DNA of 5,564 nucleotides, from contig CALAWF010000018.1 in the NCBI GenBank assembly GCA_937894665.1, positions 1 to 5,564 on the forward strand, written 5' to 3'. Within the stretch, counting starts at the first letter, position 1; every line of letters starts with the position of its first letter. Positions 1 to 4,878 of the stretch are shown here, piece by piece. Below the pieces are notes generated by a model. It was not told the DNA's origin and ran no database searches. It worked only from the letters and a program-made list of their open reading frames with translations. The stretch comes from an uncultured bacterium (GTDB lineage Bacteria > Cyanobacteriota > Vampirovibrionia > Gastranaerophilales > Gastranaerophilaceae). The position numbers and the translations under genes were made by a program.

Positions 1-62
1 AACAAAGCCTTTCTTTGGTCTTGCGCTTTTCCTAGCGTATGTTTTTTTGTTTGGTGTCTCAT
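1..62 (-). CDS. rplQ: Ribosomal protein L17, N-terminal part (cut by window edge)
   Basis: Only the first 20 codons are present; the gene runs off the left edge. The start is the ATG complementary to 60-62, and the translation begins MRHQTKKHTLGKAQDQRKAL. The family hallmark at the start of bacterial L17 is MRH followed by a basic stretch and L-G-(K/R). An AAAGG ribosome binding site lies at 71-75, followed by an A run, the same layout as in front of rpsK. L17 is a large-subunit protein near the peptide exit tunnel. It follows rpoA by 47 bases, the normal end of an alpha operon. The identification rests on a short but characteristic N-terminus and on gene order. Confidence 0.93.
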   Translation of the reverse strand, partial: MRHQTKKHTLGKAQDQRKAL

Positions 63-109
63 TTTTTTATCCTTTACTTAATTAATTGTATTGTCATTTC
101 TTAATCGAA

Positions 110-1081
110 TTAACCGATTAAATCTTCTTCTTCAACTGGGCTTGGAGCTAAGTCTAAACCGAAGTGGTGAAGTCTTTCAATAACTTCATCAGATGATTTC
201 TTTCCGAAGTTTTTGATATTTAACAAATCGTGTTCTGATTTTTTCAATAATTCAGACATTGAATTGATGCTAGCTCTTTTCAAGCAGTTATAAGCTCTTA
301 CAGATAATTCCAATTCTTCAATTGTCATTGATGGAGCTTCTTCTTCTTCCGTTTCTTTTTCTTCCACTTGAGGCGATGGAGCAATTGCAGGTTGACCTGT
401 AATTGAAGCGATTTGCATAAAGTGTTCAATTAAAAGATTTGAAGCTTGGCTTAGAGCGTTTTGAACATCAATTGAGCCGTTAGACCAGATTTCAAGAGTT
501 AATTTATCAAAGTCTAAAGCATCTCCAACACGAGCACTTTCTACATTGTAGCTTACACGTTTGATAGGCATAAATGTTGCATCGATAGGAAGAACATCAA
601 TTGAAGCTTCTTTTGCATCTCTTGGAACATCGTGAGGAACGTATCCTTTCCCTGTGTCAACGATAACGTCTGCGTGGAATGAACCACCGTCAGCTACTGT
701 ACAGATTAACCAGTCAGGGTTAACAACTTTAACACCAGCAGGTAATTGAATATCGCTCGCTAATACAGGACCAGGTTTATCAACATCAATTCTCAAGTGT
801 TGTGATTCTTTAGAATCTGTTTTAACTACTAAACCTTTAAGGTTTAACATTACGTCAATAACGTCTTCTAAAACACCAGGAATTGCTGTATATTCGTGAG
901 TAATACCTTCGATTCTTGCACTTGTAACAGCTGTACCTTCAAGACTTGATAATAATACACGTCTTAGAGAGTTACCGATAGTAGTACCGAATCCTCTTTC
1001 TAATGGTTCAATTACAAATTTACCGTATTGTGAACCGTCAGAACTTGTCGCTGTATCAACACATTTAATTTTTAATTCCAT
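110..1081 (-). CDS. rpoA: DNA-directed RNA polymerase subunit alpha
   Basis: 323 residues, close to the usual 310-330. The alpha dimer nucleates assembly of RNA polymerase, and its C-terminal domain contacts UP elements and activators. The N-terminal domain (about 1-230) carries the assembly motif NSLRRVLLSSLEG (residues 37-49) with the Arg pair 40-41 used for beta/beta' contact. A very acidic linker (about 236-249, poly-Glu) leads to the C-terminal domain (about 254-311). That domain has VRAYNCLK, whose R262, N265 and K268 correspond to the DNA-binding '265 determinant' of E. coli, and the helix-hairpin-helix NFGKKS at 291-296. A short acidic tail (VEEED) ends the protein. The ATG complementary to 1079-1081 is preceded by AGGAG at 1091-1095. 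The 71-base gap to rpsD holds only this site and a weak 5-bp inverted repeat. Resemblance to cyanobacterial alpha subunits is inferred from motifs. Confidence 0.98.
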   Translation of the reverse strand: MELKIKCVDTATSSDGSQYGKFVIEPLERGFGTTIGNSLRRVLLSSLEGTAVTSARIEGITHEYTAIPGVLEDVIDVMLNLKGLVVKTDSKESQHLRIDVDKPGPVLASDIQLPAGVKVVNPDWLICTVADGGSFHADVIVDTGKGYVPHDVPRDAKEASIDVLPIDATFMPIKRVSYNVESARVGDALDFDKLTLEIWSNGSIDVQNALSQASNLLIEHFMQIASITGQPAIAPSPQVEEKETEEEEAPSMTIEELELSVRAYNCLKRASINSMSELLKKSEHDLLNIKNFGKKSSDEVIERLHHFGLDLAPSPVEEEDLIG

Positions 1082-1152
1082 TATTTTATTCTCCTAGTTA
1101 AAATCTACTTAATTGTTAGTTGTTTAAGCGAATGCTTATCTACTTACAATTC

Positions 1153-1755
1153 CTACTTAGAATAATATTCGATTACAAGTTGTTCCTTGATTTCTGGGTC
1201 TAATTCTTCTCTTTCAGGAATTCTGTCAAATGTAATTTTTAGAGCATCTTTATCGATTGTCATCCAAGCTGGAGCACAAGCCATATCGATCATTTCGATT
1301 ACATCTTTTAAGTATTTTGCACTCTTTGATTTAACTGTGATAACATCACCAGGTTTTACTAAGTATGATGGAATATCAACTTTTTTGTCGTTAACAAGAA
1401 CATGTCCGTGGTTAACGATTTGTCTTGTTTGTTTACGAGTAATACCGAATCCTGCTCTGAATAAAACGTTATCTAATCTTGTTTCTAATAGTTGAAGTAA
1501 GATTGTACCTGTAACGCCTTTTCTTCTAGTAGCTTCATTGTAGTATCTAACGAATTGTTTTTCGCTTACTAGGTATGTGAATCTGATTTTTTGTTTTTCA
1601 GCTAGGTGGATTGCATATTCAGAAAGTTTTTTTCTAACTGCACCATGTTGACCTGAAGCTGTTTGTCTCATAGAAGTTGTTAATTTTCTGTTTGACAAAT
1701 CTTTAACTTTTTTATTTCTAAATAATTTATTAGTAGGTCCTGTATATCTTGACAT
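1153..1755 (-). CDS. rpsD: 30S ribosomal protein S4
   Basis: 200 residues, the typical S4 length. S4 is a primary assembly protein of the 30S subunit that binds the 5' domain of 16S rRNA, and in several bacteria it is the translational repressor of its own operon. The N-terminal MSRYTGP motif is diagnostic. There are no cysteines in the first 150 residues, so this is the zinc-free form. The S4 RNA-binding fold spans about 91-145 (ETRLDNVLFR, then GITRKQTRQIVNHGHVLVN and KPGDVI). The start is supported by AAGGAG at 1768-1773, 12 bases upstream through an A-rich run. A GC-rich hairpin (1782-1828) ends just before that site and is a candidate self-regulatory element. In E. coli rpsD also sits between rpsK and rpoA; in many other phyla, including (from memory) cyanobacteria, it is elsewhere. 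Confidence 0.98.
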   Translation of the reverse strand: MSRYTGPTNKLFRNKKVKDLSNRKLTTSMRQTASGQHGAVRKKLSEYAIHLAEKQKIRFTYLVSEKQFVRYYNEATRRKGVTGTILLQLLETRLDNVLFRAGFGITRKQTRQIVNHGHVLVNDKKVDIPSYLVKPGDVITVKSKSAKYLKDVIEMIDMACAPAWMTIDKDALKITFDRIPEREELDPEIKEQLVIEYYSK

Positions 1756-1781
1756 TTTTTTTATTTTCTCCTTTTCTTTGT

Positions 1782-1828
1782 GCGGGGCATCTATGGTTTG
1801 CGTTTGGACTATTTTCGCAAGCCCCCGC
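1782..1828 (-). promoter_or_regulatory. GC-rich hairpin in the rpsD leader
   Basis: Read on the transcribed strand, GCGGGG (1828-1823) pairs with CCCCGC (1787-1782), and the pairing extends one more C-G pair if one G is bulged. Inside it, TTGCG (1820-1816) pairs with CGCAA (1802-1798) around a 13-base loop. An asymmetric internal loop of about 9 bases on the 3' side separates the two helices. The structure ends 8 bases before the rpsD ribosome binding site (1768-1773). No U-run follows, so it is not an intrinsic terminator. Its position and its GC content in an AT-rich genome suggest an RNA control element for rpsD, for example an S4 binding site. That role is inference; the pairing is visible. 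Confidence 0.5.
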
Positions 1829-1873
1829 TATTGTTACTTTTAATATTTATCGCTGTTATGCGAAATAAGAGTA

Positions 1874-2260
1874 CTATACTCTACGTTTTTTAGGAGGACG
1901 GCATCCGTTGTGAGGAATTGGAGTTACATCTTTAATTAATGTAATTTCTAATCCTGCAGCTTGGATTGCTCTGATTGCAGTTTCTCTACCTGAACCAGGT
2001 CCTTTGATATGAACTTCAACTTTTTTCATACCTTGGTCGATTGATTTTTTTGCTACCATTTCAGCTGCTGATTGAGCTGCGAATGGAGTGCCTTTTCTTG
2101 CACCTTTGAAACCTGATGCTCCAGCTGTTGCCCAGGCAATAGCATTACCTTGAGTATCAGTAGAAGTTACGATTGTATTGTTAAAAGTTGATTGAATATG
2201 TACAACCCCTTGCAATACATTTTTCTTTTCTTTTTTCTTAGTTTTTTGTGGTCTTGCCAT
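1874..2260 (-). CDS. rpsK: 30S ribosomal protein S11
   Basis: 128 residues, normal for bacterial S11, which lines the 30S platform near the mRNA exit and the anti-Shine-Dalgarno helix. After a lysine-rich tail (KTKKKEKK), the core shows HIQSTFNNTIVT (21-32), the conserved GPGSGRE..IR segment (87-97), and the family signature DVTPIPHNGCRPPKKRRV at the C-terminus. The ATG complementary to 2258-2260 is preceded by AAAGGA (2269-2274) and a run of eight A. It is separated from rpsM by 172 bases, unusually long for this operon; that gap is annotated separately. Downstream, 118 bases separate it from rpsD, also with structured RNA. Confidence 0.98.
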   Translation of the reverse strand: MARPQKTKKKEKKNVLQGVVHIQSTFNNTIVTSTDTQGNAIAWATAGASGFKGARKGTPFAAQSAAEMVAKKSIDQGMKKVEVHIKGPGSGRETAIRAIQAAGLEITLIKDVTPIPHNGCRPPKKRRV

Positions 2261-2305
2261 TTTTTTTATCCTTTATCTTTTAACTTTTATTTTTCTTATT
2301 CTTTG

Positions 2306-2425
2306 CCGCCTGTGCAATCAAAGATTGCTTCGCTTCTTCCACTTTGTTTCAGTCGCAACGGCGGTGATATTATGTTTCGTCCTGCCAGTCCTACTCATCG
2401 CAGAACTGCACCGACTCAACATCGG
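2306..2425 (-). promoter_or_regulatory. Structured GC-rich rpsM-rpsK leader region
   Basis: This part of the 172-base gap is about 50% GC (65 of 130 over 2301-2430, counted by hand), well above its surroundings. On the transcribed strand I see, in order: CCGA/TCGG (2425-2422 with 2414-2411, weak, 7-base loop); CAGTTCT/AGGACTG (2408-2402 with 2392-2386, 7 bp including one G-U, 9-base loop); and CCGCC/GGCGG (2364-2360 with 2310-2306) enclosing a perfect 6-bp hairpin GCAATC-TTT-GATTGC (2328-2314). The remaining 2261-2300 is AU-rich and holds the rpsK ribosome binding site. No T-run follows the last helix closely, so termination is unlikely. It could be a ribosomal-protein binding site or an RNA processing site. 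It matches no leader family that I can name. Confidence 0.45.
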
Positions 2426-2432
2426 CTAACGC

Positions 2433-2798
2433 CTATTTTTTCTTTGAAACTGGTCCTGTTTTCTTTCCACGTTGAGTTCTAGCGTTAGTTTTTGTTCTTT
2501 GACCTCTGCATGGAAGTTTACGTTTGTGGCGTAATCCTCTGAATGAACCGATTTCTTGTAATCTTTTGATGTTCATTGTAACTTCACGTCTTAAATCTCC
2601 TTCGATGTGGTAGTTAGACAATTCGTTACGTAACAATTTAATATCTTCATCTGTTAAGTTATCTGTTCTTAAGTCTGGTGAAATACCTGTAGCTTCTAAG
2701 ATTTTTTTAGCTCTTGCAGGTCCAATACCATAGATATAAGTTAATGCTATTTCCATTCTTTTGTTACGAGGTAAATCTACCCCTACTAATCTTGCCAT
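2433..2798 (-). CDS. rpsM: 30S ribosomal protein S13
   Basis: 121 residues, normal length. S13 sits in the head of the 30S subunit, contacts the 50S (bridges B1a/b), and its basic tail reaches toward P-site tRNA. Visible features: the N-terminal MARLVGVDLP, the helix-two-turns-helix YIYGIGPARAKKIL (21-34), the EGDLRREV segment (66-73), and the signature LPCRGQRTKTNART (95-108) followed by a basic KKK end. The start ATG at 2796-2798 has AAAGGAG at 2808-2814. The start overlaps the stop of a possible 17-codon frame (TAATG). The motifs look most like cyanobacterial S13 by memory. Confidence 0.98.
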   Translation of the reverse strand: MARLVGVDLPRNKRMEIALTYIYGIGPARAKKILEATGISPDLRTDNLTDEDIKLLRNELSNYHIEGDLRREVTMNIKRLQEIGSFRGLRHKRKLPCRGQRTKTNARTQRGKKTGPVSKKK

Positions 2799-2851
2799 TA
2801 ATTTTTTCTCCTTTTAGTTCTTGTTGTTAGATTTTTTTTGTTATGAGGCAT
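2798..2851 (-). CDS. Possible 17-codon leader peptide before rpsM
   Basis: The frame encodes MPHNKKNLTTRTKRRKN and ends in TAA, whose last A is the first base of the rpsM ATG (TAATG). A GAGGAAG element on the transcribed strand (around 2857-2863) sits a reasonable distance before the ATG. The rpsM ribosome binding site lies inside the last codons. The frame stays open further upstream (a GTG is available at 2870-2872), back into rpmJ in another phase. The peptide is very basic, partly because the region is A-rich. Translation could couple rpsM to an upstream event, but a chance frame this short is quite possible. I recognise no homologue. Confidence 0.25.
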   Translation of the reverse strand: MPHNKKNLTTRTKRRKN

Positions 2852-2866
2852 AAATACTTCCTCACC

Positions 2867-2890
2867 ATTCACTGTACAATGCCCGTGAAT
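2867..2890 (-). repeat. Inverted repeat in the rpmJ-rpsM gap
   Basis: ATTCAC at 2885-2890 (read on the transcribed strand) pairs with GTGAAT at 2867-2872, giving 6 bp around a 12-base loop. It lies between the rpmJ stop and rpsM in a 111-base gap. In E. coli the S4 translational operator of the alpha operon precedes rpsM, so the position is suggestive, but the helix is short and I cannot draw a pseudoknot here with confidence. There is no U-run to suggest a terminator. Confidence 0.25.
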
Positions 2891-2909
2891 TCGGCTAGTG
2901 TTAAAAAGA

Positions 2910-3023
2910 TTATCCTTGACGTTGTTTGTGTTTAGGGTTTTCACAAATAACAGCAATTCTGCCTTTTCTTTTGATACATTTGCACTTGTCGCAAATTTTC
3001 TTTACTGATGATCTTACTTTCAT
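2910..3023 (-). CDS. rpmJ: 50S ribosomal protein L36
   Basis: 37 residues, the standard length of short-form L36, a tiny large-subunit protein that folds as a zinc ribbon. The translation opens MKVRSSVKKICDKCK, the family signature. The four zinc ligands C11, C14, C27 and H32 are all present, so this is the zinc-binding form, and the end is KHKQRQG. The start is the ATG complementary to 3021-3023, with AAAAGGA at 3031-3037, seven bases away. It lies 47 bases after infA, the common bacterial infA-rpmJ-rpsM order. Confidence 0.97.
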   Translation of the reverse strand: MKVRSSVKKICDKCKCIKRKGRIAVICENPKHKQRQG

Positions 3024-3070
3024 TGTTTTTTCCTTTTTTATTTTGTATTGTACGTGAGATTTTCTTGTAA

Positions 3071-3286
3071 TTATTTAAGCCTGAAGGTGATTCTTCCTTT
3101 TGACAAATCATAAGGAGTCATTTCAACTTTTACTCTGTCCCCCGGTAAAATTCTGATGAAGTTCTTTCTGATTTTACCTGATATATGAGCCAAAATTTCA
3201 TGTTCGTTTTCTAATTTAACTTTGAACATTGCATTTGGCATGGATTCTATAATCGTACCTTCTAGTTCTATTACGTCTTTTGCCAT
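3071..3286 (-). CDS. infA: Translation initiation factor IF-1
   Basis: 71 residues (the family is usually 71-73). IF-1 is an S1-type OB-fold protein that occupies the ribosomal A site during initiation and aids IF-2 and IF-3. The sequence is recognisable throughout: MAKDVIELEGTIIE at the N-terminus, FKVKLENEHEILAHISGKIRKN in the middle (21-42), LPGDRVKVEMTPYDLSKGRI (47-66), ending ITFRLK. An ATGAGGA-like ribosome binding site precedes the ATG complementary to 3284-3286. It is the first gene of the minus-strand operon, with its own promoter just upstream. In many bacteria secY, adk and map come before it, but none is present here. Confidence 0.98.
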   Translation of the reverse strand: MAKDVIELEGTIIESMPNAMFKVKLENEHEILAHISGKIRKNFIRILPGDRVKVEMTPYDLSKGRITFRLK

Positions 3287-3315
3287 ATTTTCCTCATTTT
3301 CGGCTTGGTAAACTT

Positions 3316-3332
3316 TCGCACACTACATGCGA
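3316..3332 (-). promoter_or_regulatory. Small hairpin near the predicted 5' end of infA mRNA
   Basis: TCGCA (3332-3328 on the transcribed strand) and TGCGA (3320-3316) form a 5-bp stem with a 7-base loop. If transcription starts about seven bases after the -10 box at 3340-3345, the stem would begin at the second or so base of the mRNA. Such 5'-terminal stems are known to protect mRNAs from 5'-end-dependent decay; the role here is inferred. Confidence 0.3.
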
Positions 3333-3339
3333 TATTTTA

Positions 3340-3367
3340 ATCATACCTCTAAAATATTTGATTGCAA
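3340..3367 (-). promoter_or_regulatory. Probable promoter of the infA-rplQ operon
   Basis: On the minus strand TTGCAA (3367-3362) and TATGAT (3345-3340) are separated by 16 bases. The -10 box matches the sigma-70 consensus at 5 of 6 positions and the -35 at 4 of 6. The predicted start is near 3333, giving a leader of about 47 bases before the infA ATG. It is the best promoter-like match I find upstream of infA. Confidence 0.55.
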
Positions 3368-3583
3368 GCGATTCTCTCGGGGTTTTAAGCTATCTTAACA
3401 CTCGAAAATATATAAGTGTTTTTATAAAAATACCACACAACTACTATTTTTAGGTTTTAGCTGAAAACCTTATATAATAAATACTTTAACATGTTTGTAA
3501 ATTTTTATTAAAATTTCTAATGTGCGTATTTTAAATTAAACAATATATCGGAAAAATTTAAAAAATTAATCTTATGAAATAAT

Positions 3584-3613
3584 TTGCACAGAAATTCTTC
3601 ATTATGATAACAT
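3584..3613 (+). promoter_or_regulatory. Candidate rimI promoter giving a near-leaderless mRNA
   Basis: TTGCAC (3584-3589) is followed after 18 bases by TAACAT (3608-3613). The -10 fit is moderate (4 of 6). The predicted start of transcription would fall at about 3620-3621, on or beside the ATG at 3621. TATGAT at 3603-3608 is an alternative -10, but with no good -35. No ribosome binding site precedes either possible rimI start, which fits leaderless translation. Confidence 0.35.
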
Positions 3614-3620
3614 GTTGTAT

Positions 3621-4151
3621 ATGGATAATATTGAGAGCGTTACAATTAAAAAAATGACCCCTGAAGATATTGATGGGATTATTGCAATTGAATCTCAGGC
3701 GTATGGAGAGCATCATTGGTCGAAAGATTCATTTATAAATGAACTTCACAATGAATTAGCAAGATATTATACATTGTTTAATGAAGCTGGTGTAATTACC
3801 GGTTATGCAGGAACTTGGCATATTTTAGATGAGGCTCATATTACAAATATTGCCGTATCTGCCGACCATAGAAGAAAACATTATGGTGAAGCATTGTTAA
3901 AACGAGTAATTGATGATTGTTATTTGGAGATGATTAAATATATAACTCTTGAAGTTCGTTTAAGCAATACTCCTGCAATTAATCTATATTCAAAGTATGG
4001 TTTTTCTTCATTTGGAACGAGAAAAGGCTATTATCAAGACAATAACGAAGACGCTCTTATTATGTGGACAAAGAATATATTTTTTGATGAATATAAACTT
4101 CCATATGAAAAAATGGTTAAAGAATTAGAGGGAAAAATAAATATAAAATGA
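3621..4151 (+). CDS. rimI: RimI-like GNAT N-acetyltransferase (ribosomal protein S18 type)
   Basis: 176 residues from the ATG at 3621; an in-frame ATG at 3612 would add three. Neither has a Shine-Dalgarno site, and I prefer 3621 because family members start close to this point and a promoter fits a leaderless mRNA. RimI transfers acetyl from acetyl-CoA to the N-terminal residue of S18. RimI-like features: DEAHITNIAV (beta4), LEVRLSN with E111, LYSKYGF with Y123, and RKGYYQDNNEDALIM. The E-Y spacing of 12 equals that of the catalytic Glu103/Tyr115 pair I recall for enteric RimI. In the acetyl-CoA loop, RRKHYG (84-89) has His where the Q/R-x-x-G-x-G/A motif has its first Gly. About 25 extra, charged C-terminal residues follow the domain. 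The stop overlaps the next gene (ATGA), so the two are probably co-translated. The exact substrate is not certain from sequence. Confidence 0.83.
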   Translation: MDNIESVTIKKMTPEDIDGIIAIESQAYGEHHWSKDSFINELHNELARYYTLFNEAGVITGYAGTWHILDEAHITNIAVSADHRRKHYGEALLKRVIDDCYLEMIKYITLEVRLSNTPAINLYSKYGFSSFGTRKGYYQDNNEDALIMWTKNIFFDEYKLPYEKMVKELEGKINIK

Positions 4152-4813
4152 CGCAAGAAGTAATGATTCCAAAAATGAAAAGATTAGATAAACGGCATCG
4201 TAAAATAAAGATTCCGTTCATAAATCTTGTTTTGATTTTTTGCAGTATATTGTTTCTTGTTGCTTCAACGTTTGTCAACTTAAATATCAAGCACTATATA
4301 ATTCCAATGGATATTTTTACAAACAAGGCGTTAACCTCAGACGATTTTATATATAGTCTGTGGATTGTTCCTCAAGTTCCTGCGGTTATGATGGTTTGTT
4401 CTGTTTTAGGGAAAAGAATGGCTGTAACAACTACTATATTGTATATTCTTGCGGGTTTGTTATTGGTGCCTATTTTCGGACTCGGAGGGGGAATAACTTA
4501 TGTATCTGAGTTTGGATTTGGTTATATTTTAGCTTATATTCCGGCAGTTGTTCTTGTTGGAAATATTTTGCATAATAAGTATTCATTCCCAAATATGATT
4601 AAGGCTTCTGTATTGGGCGTTTTGCTGATTCATGTAATTGGTGTTTTGTATATGCTTTTGATTGCTATGTGCAAGCACGCTGACGGATCGTTTGTTGGCG
4701 GATGGATTGCATCTCAAAGCGGTTTAAAAATTATTTATGATATTATAATCAGCTTTTTGGCTATTATGATTGGAAAATATTTTCACGAATTTCTTAATTT
4801 TATTCTTGATTAG
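4148..4813 (+). CDS. bioY: BioY-like membrane protein, probable substrate-binding subunit of an ECF biotin transporter
   Basis: 221 residues. After a basic cytoplasmic N-terminus (KMKRLDKRHRKIK, 9-21) I count about six hydrophobic helices, near 23-46, 72-88, 92-112, 122-141, 150-174 and 194-214. The centre resembles BioY: a G-K-R loop (88-90), then YILAGLLLVPIFGLGGGITY (99-118), then a helix with GFGYILAYIPA (123-133). BioY proteins bind biotin and pair with the EcfT/EcfA energising module, often encoded elsewhere; no ATPase gene is in this window. The start ATG overlaps the rimI stop by four bases, and a GAGGG about 15 bases before it is a poor ribosome binding site, which suggests coupling. 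Vitamin specificity is inferred from motif resemblance; another ECF S component or an unrelated membrane protein is possible. Confidence 0.65.
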   Translation: MTQEVMIPKMKRLDKRHRKIKIPFINLVLIFCSILFLVASTFVNLNIKHYIIPMDIFTNKALTSDDFIYSLWIVPQVPAVMMVCSVLGKRMAVTTTILYILAGLLLVPIFGLGGGITYVSEFGFGYILAYIPAVVLVGNILHNKYSFPNMIKASVLGVLLIHVIGVLYMLLIAMCKHADGSFVGGWIASQSGLKIIYDIIISFLAIMIGKYFHEFLNFILD

Positions 4814-4825
4814 TGATAAAATTAT

Positions 4826-4854
4826 TTGCTCAAATCCGCAAAATATGCTACAAT
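4826..4854 (+). promoter_or_regulatory. Strong extended -10 promoter before the ZorA-like gene
   Basis: TTGCTC (4826-4831), a 17-base spacer and TACAAT (4849-4854) form a good sigma-70 promoter, with the TG of an extended -10 at 4846-4847. The predicted transcription start is near 4861, so the leader would be about 18 bases and would carry AAGGA (4864-4868), ten bases before the ATG at 4879. No terminator is visible after bioY, so read-through could add to expression. Confidence 0.6.
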
Positions 4855-4878
4855 TACCAGCATAAGGATAGCAAAGTT

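Larger units (their letters stand above)
3287..3611. other. Divergent intergenic region, AT-rich, no gene seen
   Basis: These 325 bases separate infA (minus) from rimI (plus). No convincing reading frame or RNA gene is visible. The minus-strand half holds the infA promoter and leader. The rest is extremely AT-rich with short inverted repeats: AACACT/AGTGTT (3397-3402 and 3415-3420), AGGTTTT/AAAACCT (3452-3458 and 3464-3470) directly abutting TATATAATAA, and the AT-only AAATTTT/AAAATTT (3499-3505 and 3510-3516). The low complexity means that some of these are expected by chance. Confidence 0.7.

Noticed and set aside
1187..1495. Plus-strand open frame of 102 codons
   Set aside because: It lies entirely opposite rpsD, which is unmistakable S4; it has no ribosome binding site and no recognisable content.
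2374..2399. Hammerhead-ribozyme-like boxes (GATGAG ... GGACGAAAC) on the minus strand
   Set aside because: The CUGA part of the conserved core is not intact and the stem II arms do not pair properly; no matching stems I and III were found.
2318..2422. Minus-strand 34-codon frame in the rpsM-rpsK spacer
   Set aside because: No ribosome binding site precedes its ATG, the composition shows no family resemblance, and the inverted repeats explain the region better as RNA structure.
2192..2482. Plus-strand open frame of 96 codons
   Set aside because: It overlaps the rpsK start, the rpsM end and the spacer on the opposite strand. Its Phe/Leu-rich N-terminus is the complement of A-rich and Lys-rich sequence.
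2841..2872. Alternative 13-codon minus-strand frame starting at the ATG within GAATGG
   Set aside because: It is in another phase from the TAATG-coupled frame, has no ribosome binding site and ends without any relation to rpsM.
3397..3425. AACACT/AGTGTT inverted repeat followed by TTTTTAT as an intrinsic terminator
   Set aside because: The stem is only 6 AT-rich pairs with a 12-base loop, and no plus-strand gene lies upstream that would need a terminator.
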